NCBI GenBank assembly: GCA_903813345.2
Contig: CAIIXF020000011.1
Location: 36,490,166 to 36,554,165 of the forward strand
Direction: 5' to 3'
From: Owenia fusiformis
Taxonomy: Eukaryota > Annelida > Polychaeta > Sabellida > Oweniidae
Length of the DNA stretch: 64,000 nucleotides
Both the position numbers and the translations under genes were made by a program. Of the stretch, positions 23,580-38,500 are shown in pieces. Within the stretch, counting starts at the first letter, position 1. Each line of letters begins with the position of its first letter. The notes below the pieces were generated by a model. That model did not search any database and was not told where the DNA came from. It saw only the letters and a program-made list of their open reading frames with translations.

Positions 23580-26500
23580 GTAAATTATTTATTAAAGCAA
23601 AATAAAATGACGATTGTCATCATTTGCGAATTTCAATTATTCATAATACTTTCGTCAACCACAGTTAAGATGTTTAAGTACGAGTAACTGCAATTTTTGA
23701 CGTAATACAATAACATTTTATGGATGTGTTATCTGCAATCATTGTCATACAATAACATTTTGAGATTATTAATGCCACAAGGACATTCTTAAACCCAAAT
23801 CCTGCGTTGAGTAATTCTAATTTTGTATCGAATTTGTTCAGAAATAACTTTTCATTCACTTATGTGAATGCAATAACCTAGTAGTTTATACATATGAGGG
23901 TATTATCCATGACTCAAATATGAAACAAAATGTTTACTTAAAACGTAGTCATGTGCTGGTTTAGTAATCACGGAAATAAGTATAATCTATCTATATCCTA
24001 TATATAGGTATAACACAAACAATATATTTAGAATACATACTGTATATTTTCTGTTTGGTGCTGTATTAACAGATAATTGGTCGATCGGGGCGCCTATTTA
24101 TAGATGGCTCTGTGATGTTCGCTGTATTTATGGTGGTCTCAAATGCATTTTAAGTATGCATCAGCAATATCCTGATTTCGAGTATACATATTCCAATATT
24201 ATATTCAAATATTTCATTTTAGTTGAGGTGAATATCTGTTCATTTTTCAAAAGTGATATTCTTAGAAGTCCGGATGATCGGCAGTGCAATGAATTATTTG
24301 TAGTGTTAAGAAATAAATTGCCAGTCATCAGATATAGTGGTGTTTATTTATCAGATATCAAATAATTATGGCTTGATATGTTTCTTTATCGAGCAGATAC
24401 AAACATAATTGTAATCGCGTATCAGTAATCCTAGGTATCACTGTCACACAGCCAAAAGCCAATGCAATGATACTTGAGTGTAAATCTTGTGATAAATCAT
24501 GCCTCGTCTAAATTCATTTTAATTAATTTCTTACGAGCTACTTTATATATCGGAGGAAAGAAATCACCACAAGCGATTACCAAATTGATCATTCCTTAAC
24601 AAGAGAAGCTTGTAGCTAGTTCTGATCTGAAACGAACGGAACAGTAATATTCTAAATACCTGTTTTCCTGTGAATTCAGAGCTGGGTGTTTATGGCAAAG
24701 CTCTCACTCCGTGTGACTATTTCCCTGTTATCTTGTTTTCAGCACGATCCACTCAGAACTGGGTGTTTATGGCAACGATCTCAATCTGTGTTACGATTCC
24801 CCTGTTATCTTGTTTTCAGCACGATCCACTCAGAACTGGGTGTTTATGGCAACGATCTCAATCTGTGTTACGATTCCCCTGTTATCTTGTTTTCAGCACG
24901 ATCCACTCAGAACTGGGTGTTTATGGCAACGATCTCAATCTGTGTTACGATTCCCCTGTTATCTTGTTTTCAGCACGATCCACTCAGAACTGGATGTTTA
25001 TGGCAACGATCTCAATCTGTGTAACGATTCCCCTATTATCTTGTTTTCAGCACGATCCACTCAGAGCTTGGTGTTTATGGCAACGATCTCAATCTGTGTA
25101 ACGATTCCCCTGTTATCTTGTTTTCAGCACGATCCACTCAGAGCTTGGTGTTTATGGCAACGATCTCAATCTGTGTAACGATTCCCCTATTATCTTGTTT
25201 TCAGCACGATCCACTCAGAACTGGGTGTTTATGGCAACGATCTCAATCTGTGTAACGATTCCCCTGTTATCTTGTTTTCAGCACGATCCACTCAGAGCTT
25301 GGTGTTTATGGCAGACAGGAAAGGGAGAAGCCAGACATCCCCGATCCCCAAGGTAAGCAACAAATCTGCATTTCGTAATGGCCGGTACCTTATTGTAGCT
25401 CAGCAAAAACATTACAGGTCCCCGTATCCTGTAAAGACATTCTGGGAACCGGCAGGCATACTTAAATAAAATTGTAAAAACTCAAGTTTTTACCATAATA
25501 TAATTAAACAATATAGAGCCAACAAAAAGTTATTTTATCATTTTGTCTAATTTTACTAGAAACATCTCTGTAGCTAATATGAAAATCAATGCATTTAATG
25601 AACAGGCTTGAAGCAGGGCTTGGTTTTATAATTCAAACCAATTATTTAGAATATGTGTGAGCCCAAAATTACAACCACGTATCTCTGGAGCCATTCTAGA
25701 TTTAATTAAGGGTACCACAAAATTGTTACTAATGAATGAAAGCGTCTCGTACGTTATATATCTATCCAATGTTTTATTATTTTCAGTGGTCAGTTTTAAA
25801 ATATGTGTGCCAAATAGATACAAGTTAAATAAAAAACATCGGAAATTGTTGGAGAAGTCCGAAGCCGCTCCCAATGACCTTCAACTCAAGAACCAGTCAT
25901 CCCAAGCCAAGGTAACATTTCGTTCAGTGTAGCCCAGAACCGACCATGGCAATACTTATCTTGATTTGATGCGAATAGTATTTTGCTCCAGCACGTCTAT
26001 GGTGTTTAAACTGCTTCTTTATTCGATACATTAAATATTCCATAAATACCAAATAAAACAAACAATTTGCCAAACCTTTAACAAATCTATCGAATGTTTT
26101 TTTATTCTATCGAATGTAATAATCTATACATTTCATGTTCGCTAAATAGTTTTACTTGTTCTTTGTGTTGGCATTCACATTTGATATGTATACATGTATT
26201 TGTGTGATGCAGCGAATCAATTTGTTTTCCTTAACACACTTATAATTCAATAAATTATTTGTATATTCGGTATTTAAATTATATATATTCGGTAAATACC
26301 GAATGCCACATTCGGTAAATTTATTTTTCGATACTTTACGAGACTTTCAGTTACGTGATATATTTGAACGATGTAGAATGGCTGCGCGGCCATTTTGCAA
26401 ATCTCGAGATTACAGTACGTGACAAAATATCGAACAACAACGAAAGTTATCGAATATTACTTTTTACATTCGGTAAATAGCAAATTAGCTTTCGGTAAAA

Positions 26501-29500
26501 TGGATTAACTATGTCATAGAAAAATAAACAATTTGGTAAATATAGGCAACCTTATTTCGGCAGGGTTCAAATAGAAATTCAATATTGCGCATATAATGTG
26601 TTACTCTTGAGGAATACCATATCAATTTACGCAAAGAAGCATATCATTTAGCGAATGAAATTTATAATTTAATGCACATAGTATTAAGTGATTGGCTGAT
26701 TTGAAAACTTAATTTGCTATAACAAACATATAAACGTTTTTACCAAATGGAAAAATTATTTAGCGAATATAAATATTTCATATATCGAATATATTTAAGT
26801 TTAATGAATAAAGAAGCAAAAATAATGCCATACACGTCAGAGCAAGAAAACTGTTTATAAAAACATTTGAATAAAATATTTCAATGCAAGCTTAAAGGGG
26901 AAATTAGCTCACAAAATAACTATAATTCATTGAAATATTAAGTATATTATTAAAAAGATAGGTTAGGTTACATATGTCCTCGATAGATGCATAAACAAAC
27001 ACATTCATCTCAATTGGAGATCCACTCTGGCTCAGAACGGTGTAAGTCGCCATATTGCAAACAGGGAGCTATACAGATATGTGATGAGTTTCGAGTTGCT
27101 ACATTGCAATATTGTTATCTATTACCTAAATCGGGTCTGAATCTGATTGAACTATTACTTTCATCTGATTTTTAACATTCATCAAAACTTTCATTTTGTT
27201 AGTTTTAGGTAAAAATGTACTTCCGATCGCGAGAAATGTATGGTTTTGAGACAATTTATCTTTAATACTATTGTGATTTTCTCATCTGATTAATCTTATT
27301 TTAGTTGGCGGCGGATGCAGAGAATGAAGACAATAAATCAGAACAGGGAAGGCAGCTTGGAAAGAAGCTCCTCTATGGACAAGTTATACAGGTACATGCA
27401 TGTTAATTGTCCTAATATTGACAAGTTATACAGGTACATACATGTTAATTGTCCTATATTGACAAGTTATACAGGTACATACATGTTAACTGTCCTTTAT
27501 TGACAAGTTATACAGGTACATACATGTTAATTGTCCTTTATTGACAAGTTATACAGGTACATACATGTTAATTGTCCTTTATTGACAAGTTATACAGGTA
27601 CATACATGTTAATTGTCCTTTATTGACAAGTTATACAGGTACATACATGTTAATTGTCCTATATTGACAAGTTATACAGGTACATACATGTTAACTGTCC
27701 TTTATTGACAAGTTATACAGGTACATACATGTTAATTGTCCTTTATTGACAAGTTATACAGGTACATACATGTTAATTGTCCTTTATTGACAAGTTATAC
27801 AGGTACATACATGTTAATTGTCCTTTATTGACAAGTTATACAGGTACATACATGTTAATTGTCCTGTATGGACAAGTTATACAGGTACATACATGCTTAT
27901 CGTCCTATATTGACAAGTTGGGCACATACATGTTAATTGTCCTATATTGACAAGTTATACAGGTACATACATGTTAATTGTCCTTTATTGACAAGTTATA
28001 CAGGTACATACATGTTAATTGTCCTTTATTGACAAGTTATACAGGTACATACATGTTAATTGTCCTTTATTGACAAGTTATACAGGTACATACATGTTAA
28101 TTGTCCTATATTGACAAGTTATCCAGGTACATACATGTTAATTGTCCTTTATTGACAAGTTATACAGGTACATACATGTTAATTGTCCTATATTGACAAG
28201 TTATCCAGGTACATACATGTTAATTGTCCTATATTGACAAGTTATACAGGTACATACATGTCTATTGTCCTATATTGACAAGATATACAGGTACATACAT
28301 GTTTATTATCCTATATTGACAGGTTATACAGGTACATACATGTTAATTGTCCTTTATTGACAAGTTATACAGGTACATACATGTTAATTGTCCTATATTG
28401 ACAAGTTATCCAGGTACATGCATGTTTATTGTCCTATATTGACAAGTTATCCAGGTACATACATGTTTATTGTCCTATATTGACAAGTTATCCAGGTACA
28501 TGCATGTTTATTGTCTTATATTGACAAGTTATCCAGGTACATGTATGTTTATTGTCCTATAATGACACGTTATACAGGTACATGCATGTTTATTGTCCTA
28601 TATTGACAAGTTATACAGGTACATACATGTTTATTGTCCTATATTGACAAGTTATACATTGACACGTTATACAGGTACATGCATGTTTATTGTCCTATAT
28701 TGACAAGTTATACAGGTACATACATGCTTATTGTCCTATATTGACAAGTTATCCAGGTACATGCATGTTTATTGTCCTATATTGACAAGTTATCCAGGTA
28801 CATGCATGTTTATTGTCCTATATTGACAAGTTATACAGGTACATGCATGTTTATTGTCCTATATTGACAAGTTATACAGGTACATACATGTTTATTGTCC
28901 TATATTGACAAGTTATACAGGTACATACATGTTTATTGTCCTATAATGACACGTTATACAGGTACATACATGTTTATTGTCCTATATTGACAGGTTATAC
29001 AGGCACATACATGCTTATTGTCCTATATTGACAAGTTATACAGGTACATACATGCTTATTGTCCTATATTGACAAGTTATACAGGTACATACATGTTTAT
29101 TGTCCTATATTGACAGGTTATACAGGCACATACATGCTTATTGTCCTATTTTGACAAGTTATACAGGTACATACATGTTTATTGTCCTATATTGACAGGT
29201 TATACAGGCACATACATGCTTATTGTCCTATATTGACAAGTTATACAGGTACATACATGCTTATTGTCCTATATTGACAAGTTATACAGCCATACATGTT
29301 TATTGTCCTATATTGACAAGTTATACAGCCATACATGTTTATTGTCATATATTGACAAGCTATACATGCACATACATTGCTCTTTATGGATTAGTTATAC
29401 ATGCACATAGCTGCTTATTGTCCTCTGTATCCTCTGCGTAGGTACTTTTGACCTTTAGCTCCTGTTAGATTTATACGGGGAGCTGCTTCTACCTTGAAAT

Positions 29501-32500
29501 ATCAAGTTACATTATCCTACCACACATATATGCCATATGATGTCTGTGTGAGATACTTGTAACTCAAATGAAATGAAATGAAAATGAAAAATCAACCATC
29601 TAAGATTTCTGTCCTTCGGATGTTGAGACAATTGAACATAGATTACTACATTGTAAACACCATGATGAACAACGAAACAAATTCCATAAGAGCTTAGTCA
29701 GTCATTCCATACCCCATTTATATATTTAACCAAAATAGACCCCATGGCAAAACTAAAGTGGTTATTTGGGTGATGAGGCATTCAAAATTGGGGGACATAA
29801 AGTAAGATTTAGATTTGATAGTTTAACTAAAAAAGTCCTTACTGGCACTCCACAAGTGTAGTTGAAATTATTTTAATCATTTTTAACCAATGATACATAT
29901 AATGATTTTAATCAAAATTTAAGTCAAGTTTCATGAGCGTATGTTATATACGCAAATCTAAGTTTGTGTGCCGCTGTTGTAAAAGCGTAGTTCCGAAATA
30001 AATAAATAATAATAAAAAAATCGATACTAATCCTATCTAAAACTATGGCATTAATAAAGCTAATCCGCTTTGTCATTATATTATGATAAATCTTCAAAAG
30101 CCGTGAACACTCCATTAAGTATATGCACAACTAATGGCCTAGTCACATAGCCCGGCCGATGTCCGGCATCGGTAGAGCTCGGTGGATTTTTTTGGTGCCA
30201 CCGAGCTCTCCTCATCGGAAGCAGAGCTCGGTGACGTGAACGGACTCCGTCCGGACATCTTCAGGCGACCGACCGAACACCAGCCGGTGACCGTACGGAG
30301 TCTGTCTCATAATGGTAGTTTTTTCTGCCGATGTGGCAGCAACTACCGGCCGGAGATCGGCCGGACATCGGAAGGAATACGGCCGGTACCCGAGCAGGTA
30401 ACAGGACACCGTGCGATTGCCGGCCGGGTTGTTAACGGGCTTTGAACAGTGACCGGCCGATGCTCTGTCCCACATCGGCCGGAGCTCGGCCGCTGTCCGT
30501 TAAAAAACCTCGTCCTCTGGTTGTCTCAAGTAGCGGTCACACTAGCCGTGTAGGCTCACCGTTCGCCACCGTTTGGCTAATTATGGCCAGACGGCGACGG
30601 CCGCATTGTTTTTATACATTTTTGACCGGGACTATACCGTTCTATTCCGGGTCTGTACCGGCTTCTCATCGGCCTTGTACCGGACTTACCGTGTTTCAGA
30701 ATTCTTGCTTACCGTTCTCGCCGTGTTCTCAACTGGCGCATACCATCCCCTCACCAGGTTTTCACCGGCCGGAACGCCTGGATATCGGCCGAACCGCCTT
30801 GATGGCGTCATGCAAACGCTCACAATATTTAACTCACTTTTTGGTATGTATGCTCAACCATCCACGTGTTCAAAGCTAAATGATTTATATAATTAATTTG
30901 CTTATACATCTCAATTATGTTCAATAACATTACAAGTTTGTCTATATTTAACTGTACAGTGTGGCCACATAGCTTGTCCATCCTGTAAGCAGCTAGTCGG
31001 GTCAACCGAGTTAAGTCTTTCTCTGTAATAGTTAGTATGTTTATTCCATGAAAATACGTTGAAAATGAATAGGTCTCGAGAACTTGACCAATTTTGGTAG
31101 ACAAACATGCAATATCTATATTTCATCCGACCATATCACGTTTTACGTTTTTACTATACGTTTTGAAACTAATTGCCCTGAGGGGTAACTATTTGTTTTG
31201 ACATTACATTTTACGCAAAGCGTTATTGGAAGGTACAGATTGAACCTTTACTCCCCTCCAACGTTTAGAAATATTTTTCCTCATTAAAATGGAGGGATTC
31301 GAAGTGAACTGTACTCGAATTGGAATTGAAGTCAGTTTATTGAATCACTAATAAAAATATGCCAAATCTTATTTGATTTCGAAAAAAGACGGCGGTGTTT
31401 TATATTATTTTTATAACGTTTTGTAAAACGGCAACTACATATATTTTGTGATAATTGCGTCAACGTATATATTACAGGTCTTAGACCTGCGTCGTTTGAG
31501 TTATATACCAAAAAATATTGACTTTTTGCACGCTGGTGACGTCGCGCCTTTTTAAATTATTCGAATAACTCAGAAGGGTATCACTCGAAAATTCACGGAA
31601 GACTTCACATCTTTGTTGGGGGGGGGTGTATAGAGATATTGTATATCGTATAAGAGGCTGAAAATTTATTGTATATTGTATAAGAGGGGGCAAAATTTAT
31701 CGTATATGGTATAAGAGGTGTAAAAAATATGGTATATGGTATTTTAGAAAATATGGTATATGGTATCTAGAATTAAAGAAGGCTAATTATGAAGAAAAAG
31801 TTCCCCCATTGTGCCAACTCTCTTACTGTAACCGTGTTGGAAAAACATGGAAAAGTAGTCTCTATAATTGTTTTCAAATTCCAGGTCAATCGATACTGTT
31901 AGTTTAGAGAAAAGCCCTCTCAAACTAAGAGTTTTGTGCCCTCTTCATTCAAATTTTCACAGGAGGTGTTAAATACAGTCTCAAATAAGAATCACGCCTG
32001 GTGATCAGAAGAAATGAACGGAGGGGGGAGTAGATCTAGCTGATTTTCGGTAATGGCATTTGCACGTTGGCGACGCTGCGCCTTTTTTAATAGACCTTTT
32101 ATCTTAGAACTCCATCAGTTCAAAAAAAATCCAAGAAGACCGAACATATTTCCCTGTGCACTGCACCTATTCATGTAGCCATTCAATTGTAAACTTTTGC
32201 TTTAAAAAATAAATCTTCAACATTTGTTGAATTTACCGAAAATCAGCTACTCCCCCCTTCGTTCATTTCATCAGATCACCGGGCGTGAGACTGCCAAATG
32301 TCATTGACCATCTTAACTTTGATGAAAAATATGGTCACTATGGCTACTCGTGTTTCGGGGTATGTGGGATAAATCATGAAAATATTTGAGTATAAAGTGT
32401 TCATACAGCGCATGTTTTAATACAAGCATCACAATGCTAATATAGCATAATATAGCAAAAGGTGTTTATTTGGTCTTCAAACCGTCATGTGTTGGATTTC

Positions 32501-35500
32501 GGCTATTTATTGGGGATTTGAACAGGTGCATATGTTAGGCCAATGCATTAACTCCAGATCAAGCACTCATAGAAGTAATAAAATAATTTGAACTTTGAGA
32601 CAGGGAAGGTTTTTCTGAAATGTTGTCCTTATTTTCAGCCCTTTCCACATATGTTTTTTCAATGTTTGATGCACCAATATGTTGCACTTTGAGACACAGT
32701 TAACCTCTAAAATATGATTTATTTGGGATAAAGTGGAAAACAGTACATGTATTTCCCATGTTATTTTCCCATTGGGAAAACTCATGTGATCCATTGTTTT
32801 CAGCTTAATTTTGGTCATCCAAAATTGATATCTTTAAAACCCCTGCATGAATCATATTTCATTTAAAGATCTTAACCGTGTCTCAAAACGCAACAGAGTG
32901 ATCGATGCAACAAACATTGAAAAACAGGTGTGGAAAGGGCTGGAAATCAGGACAACATTACAGAAAAACATGTTGATGGGGTGTTTGCACCTTCCCTGTC
33001 TTAAAGTCCAAATTATTTTATAATCTCTATGACTGCTTGTCCTGGAGTTAATGCATTGGCCTAACATATGCACCTGTTCAAATCCTCAGAAAATAGCCAA
33101 AATCCAATATATGACTGAAATCTGTTGCGATACCGTCCGTGGTCCTTTAAAAGAAAGTTATTTCTAGTTACATAGAGTAGTTTCCATTCTCATCAATACA
33201 TCTTTGCCTTGAAATCATTTGTGAAACATGTGGTTTGACCTTCATGGAAATTTGCTTAATTTTGACACACCTTTGTTTAACTTATACTGTCTTTGAGGCT
33301 GCCTTATCTGAAACCCCGAAGTGTCTCATGTTTCAAATGTTTAAACAATCAAGTCTCATCTTGCCTTTATTTCAAACTCTAGTTTCCAGACTCGAGTCCA
33401 ATCAAAAATGAATTATCTACATGGAAGTTTGTGAAGTCCTTTATTTCTGAAACTGTTTTAAATACTTAATATTTTCCAGGTAACTGCTTTACAAAATTAT
33501 TGTGCATTGTGAATCTTCATTATCTATCTGATAAATATTTTCCTCAGCAAACTTTATTTTCATAGAACACATGATGAATCTTTTATTCAACATTCTCAAT
33601 TTTGCATCAATTATGTTTCAAGAATTTTCCCTGGCTCACTATGAAGGACATTTAAATAAGTCATGGGAAAGTAGGTCATAAGAAAGAGGAGCACTGGGTT
33701 CCACCCATTCTAATGATGCAGGTTTTGTGCTAATTTTGAATATCTTTATGGTAGTTTTACAGGTAATGGGCTAATGGCTTTAGCAAATTGCAGCAATGTC
33801 ATGGTTAGTTTTTTTGGTCAAAGTAGGTTGCTAAATCACTAAAGAGAAGTCATGAATCTTATATCATAAATGTGTTTTAAATCAACTTGTTTACCTGAAA
33901 ATAAAATGTGGTCACAGCTTTTCTGATGCTGATGTACCCGAATGGTGTCTAATTCATAATGAAATAAATGAAATCATTGTGGTATGTATGTGGAGTCTAG
34001 TTGCCTTATAATAATACATTTACTTTAGTACATGAATTCTCTCCTAATATAATATTATTTCCTTATAAATATCCAAACTTTAATCAAAAGCAATTTCAAA
34101 ATTATCGTATATTGTATTTCACCTAAAATATTGTATATGGTATAAGAGCTGTGAAAAATATTGTATATGGTGAAAAAATATTGTATATGGTATAAGAGAG
34201 CTGAAAAATATTGTATATGCATTTCCAAGACCCTCTATACACCCCCCCCCCCTTTGTTATACCGTAGCTTAATCATTAAGGGATTAATGGGTGAACGTTA
34301 AGTTGTCATGAACATGAATATTGCAGTTTTATTGAATTTTCTGACAGAAATCGGCTCTTCCTCCACCCTATTAATTTTTTCTTATATAATTGGTCGTGTA
34401 AATGAGAAATAAAGCTTTCACAACTTTTTGATGGACGGTAACGTGAACAGAAAGATCACGTAAAATGCATAAAACAGTTGATAGTTCGAAGTTTGGCTTA
34501 TAATGCTAACTGGACATTTATTTTCACTTTTATTTGAGCTTTAATCATTTTTGCAATTTATTTATTTTCTTCGTGTATGATAAAAGAAATATATTTGTAA
34601 CTTGTTTTTCTCAGTGTCTTCAAAAGAATCTCTGTCAAAGTGGTTTGAGTGGATTTGTGGCTTCAAAGTACAAATGAGAAAGTCGAAGAATTGATGTCTC
34701 GAGTTACGGGACAAAACCTTGGACAATACCTGAATATCTAAATAAACTGGAGGCAAAATTGTTGAAACGGCAGAACACGGTGACAACACTGCGTCACGAG
34801 GCGGTACAATTGCGAGTTCACGGTAATAGGATGTTTAGAGGATGTTATGGAGCAGTTATAAGGCCGTTAACACGTTAATGGACTGTTACCTAAGCGTTAA
34901 GCGGCTGGTACCGTGAAAACCCTTTTTATGTGACCTTTCAAACCCCCGTTTGAACCTCGTTTATCGGACGGTACCCAAGCGGTACACTCTCGTTCGCAGC
35001 CCGTCACTGATAGAGTCAACGTCCACCATCGTCCCATTACCGCTCTGCGAACGTGTCCTTAACGGCCGCACCGTCCTTATACCATTCCCGTACCGCTATC
35101 ACCGTTTGCAACCGAACGTTACTCAAACGGGAAAAGTTTTGAGCATGCTCAAAAAATTCGCCGGGTGTGGATGGACGGCAACGTTCCCTGAACGTTTCTC
35201 AACGGGCGGGAAACGACCCACCGTGTGGCCATACCGTGCACCGCCGTCTGGCCATAATTAGCCACACGGTGGCGAACGGTGAGCCTACACGGCTAGTGTG
35301 ACCGCTACTTCAGATGCACGGGACACCGGCCGATACTCGGCCGTGCACCGGCCGACGTGTTTTCCGATGTGGTTACGATGGGGCTGCGATGACATGATGA
35401 GGGAGCTCGGTGAGAGCCCGGTGAAAAGTTAAGTTAAAATTTCACCGAGCTACCATCGATGCGGTTTTAAGCAACAACAAAAGTAACCTCATCGGCCGGG

Positions 35501-38500
35501 CTATGTGACTAGGCCATAAGCTAGCTAGCATTACATTGGTGAATACATTGATGAAAGTTAGATCATAAAAACGATGCTTAAACAAAACCTGTTAAAGTTG
35601 ATCGGGTTCGACTGTTGAAAGTTAAGTAGCCCATTGATAAATTATATATTGAAATATATATTCTCATTAGTCAACCAAATGTAGAGTTCTGTTAATGTAT
35701 TGTTAGTCCAACAAATAATTGGAATAAACCCTTTCCTATTTATCATATTGAAATAAACCCTTTCTTATTTATCATATTAAAATAAAATATTCCTATATAT
35801 CATATTGAACAAACTTTTCCTATTTATCATATTGAAATAAACTATACCTATTTATCATATTGAAATAAACTATTCCTATTTATCATATTGAAATACACTA
35901 TTCCCATTTATCTTATTGAAATAAACTATTCCTATTTATTTTATTGAAATAAACTATTCCTATTTATCATATTGAAAAAAACTATTCCTGTTTATCCCAC
36001 GATTAATGTGTTATCTGTACAATAACAGCTATTGATATTTCTGATTATTATTGCAATCCGTGTGATATTTTCCAGAAAATCGTTTATCAAACTCATATGC
36101 GTGTGATATCGTTTGTCTCACGCATATCCGTGTGATATCACATTTGCATTTCGCGCCACAATATTGTTGGAAAATAGGTCAGATAATTTATTCTCTTTGA
36201 GAAAATAGGTCTGCCAGTGTCCTAGAAATTGGATCAGAACATCACTAGGTGATTGTAATCATGGGATAAACCCAATATCACATAATTTCTCGTGATATCA
36301 TTTTATCGCCTCGTAGATAGCAAATATCAACACTCATTCGCTTCGCTCACTCGTGTTGATATTTGATATCAACTCGGCGATAAAAATGATATCACTCAAA
36401 ATGATGTGATATTCTGTATTTATCATATTTAAATAAACTATTCCCATTTATCTTATTGAAATAAACTATTCCTGTTTATCTTATTGAAATAAACTATTCC
36501 GATTTATCATATTGAAATAAACTATTCCGATTTATCATATTGAAATAAACTATTCCGATTTATCATATTGAAATAAACTATTCCTATTTATCATATTGAA
36601 ATACACTATTCCCATTTATCTTATTGAAATAAACTATTCCTATTTATCTTGTTGAAATGAACTATTCCTATTTATCATATTGGAATTAACTATTCCTATT
36701 TATCATATTGAAATAAACGATTCCTATTTATCTTGTTGAAATGAACTATTCCTATTTAGCTCATCGAAATAAATTATTCCCATTCATCATATTGGAATTA
36801 ACTATTGCCATTTTTCAGATTGAAATAAACTATTCCTATTTATCATATTGGGTCAAACGTTTTCCTCTGGTTTATTATGAAGACTATCAACTTTATAGTC
36901 CTCACCAAGCATCATCACGAAGCGACATATTTACACATGAGGTCTTCCTTGTGTTAGTACTTTGTAATAAAAAGGTTTGTTGAATGAGAAACTAGATTGT
37001 TCTTTCAGCCTCAAATACAATCCTTTACCAGCAATTTGAGATCGTAATCAATTTAAGTTTAAATAATGATTGAAGCAGACCAAATATTCTGAAAAGTTTT
37101 TTATTTACTTTACTTCACTAGCTTTCTTACAGGTAAATACTGAGGTTATTGCAAGGTCTAACTGCCACTTTCGATTATTCGTTATGCATTTATTCGTCAA
37201 TAATTGACCTATTTCTAAAGTTGATCAGCGGATATTCAAAACGTTCTAATATTAGCACATAATGTAATGGAAATGTATCACCTGGAAGATCAATGTAGGA
37301 ATAAACTAAAGTTGAATATTTTTAAATCCACGTTTAGAGGGGAGATAAACTACAGTTCATAGTTTAGCCCATAAAGTATTACTACTCACTTCTCATTGCT
37401 AACATAGAGTCGCCAATTTCTCGAGATCAGCATTGGTCACTGCTTCGTTGATTTAAAATACGAATTAGAGGGGTTAACCTTATATGGAGATATGTCCATC
37501 TATGAATTCTGGTTATTGCAACAATCAATAATAATAACAGTAAAATGAAACCATCTTTAATTTGTTAAGTATAAATCGGAGGAAATTACATTTAGTTTGC
37601 GTAAACATAGGCCTCTGGTTCAATAGTTATTAAGCTGTTCCTTTTTGTTCATTATTCAAGGTGCATGTTATCACGAAATTATGTTTTGAAGTACATCGGT
37701 TGCGTAGGAACTTGCATTATTCATTTAGCACACTTATATTACTATTAAGTTTTGATTGATCATCGGGATAGGCAGCCATGGGACAGGAAAGGCAACTGTC
37801 TCACCTACGCATTTCTGAAATGCATCTATTCAGACGTTTTTCAATTAAAATGTGAATATTAACTCAAAAGGATTAATTATGAGACTCGTTCGAGCGCCCC
37901 TCCTTACATCTCCTTCGAAAATATGGACCTACCATTTTTGCATTCTTGAAGGATTTTCTCTCTATTTTGAGGTAGAATGTAACATTTGGCTACATTTGGG
38001 CATTATTGCATTATTTTCCAAATTTTGCGCCCAAAATCTTTTTTCGAAAGGAGTTTATTTTTTGTGGACCTCCTACCAATGATGTTTCTTATGGATGCGA
38101 TACGTTTAGGGTCCGGTGACACCTTTTTACGTATTAATAATTAAGTTTATAGAATGTACGATCGATGCCACGAATTCCTAATTTTGTTCCGATTTGAGGA
38201 ATTGGGATATTTGGTTGAGCTATTTCAAACAGCGTCGTGTTATCACTTGTTTTTACTGCAATGTTTCAATTGCGCTATATCATTTTCATGTTTTACTATA
38301 CACCTGTGTTTTTTTAGTTGCGGCATGTGTTCTCTGGGAAGTTCATCCACGTGAGTACGACGCAGACATCAAAGACGGAGTCTTCGAACATGCAGGTAAA
38401 AACAAATGTATAACAAGTTTTTGTAGAACATAAAGTCTCAAAGCACTGCAAGAATGCTAAAATGAGATAATGATAATAATATAATAATATAATAAATGTT

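Larger units (their letters stand above)
31618..34252. mobile_element. Third-level nested element with G-run ends, 6-bp TSD
   Basis: Begins with nine G then TGTATAGAG and ends CTCTATACA then eleven C, flanked by TTTGTT on both sides (31612-31617, 34253-34258). Subterminal GTATATGGTATAAGAG repeats occur near both ends. 2.6 kb with no long open frame; it carries two further elements. Confidence 0.85.
30529..35309. mobile_element. Second-level nested element, TSD TCA
   Basis: Ends AGTAGCGGTCACACTAGCC and GGCTAGTGTGACCGCTACT, flanked by TCA (30526-30528, 35310-35312). It is inserted in the outer MITE and itself split by the element at 31618-34252; its own DNA totals about 2.1 kb. No transposase seen. 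Confidence 0.85.
30135..35516. mobile_element. Outer MITE (about 600 bp) split by nested insertion, TSD TAA
   Basis: Ends TGGCCTAGTCACATAGCCC and GGGCTATGTGACTAGGCCA, with TAA on both sides (30132-30134, 35517-35519), a Harbinger-size target duplication. The element proper is 30135-30528 plus 35310-35516; the rest is inserted DNA. It is GC-rich, with GGCCG and GAGCTCGG words, unlike the AT-rich host. Its open frames are palindrome artefacts. Confidence 0.85.

Noticed and set aside
24670-25178. Overlapping open frames up to 143 residues
   Set aside because: 77-bp units are stop-free in all frames; they are copies of the exon 2 acceptor.
30182-30896. GC-rich open frames on both strands
   Set aside because: They fall in inverted ends of nested MITEs and pair with each other as mirror frames.
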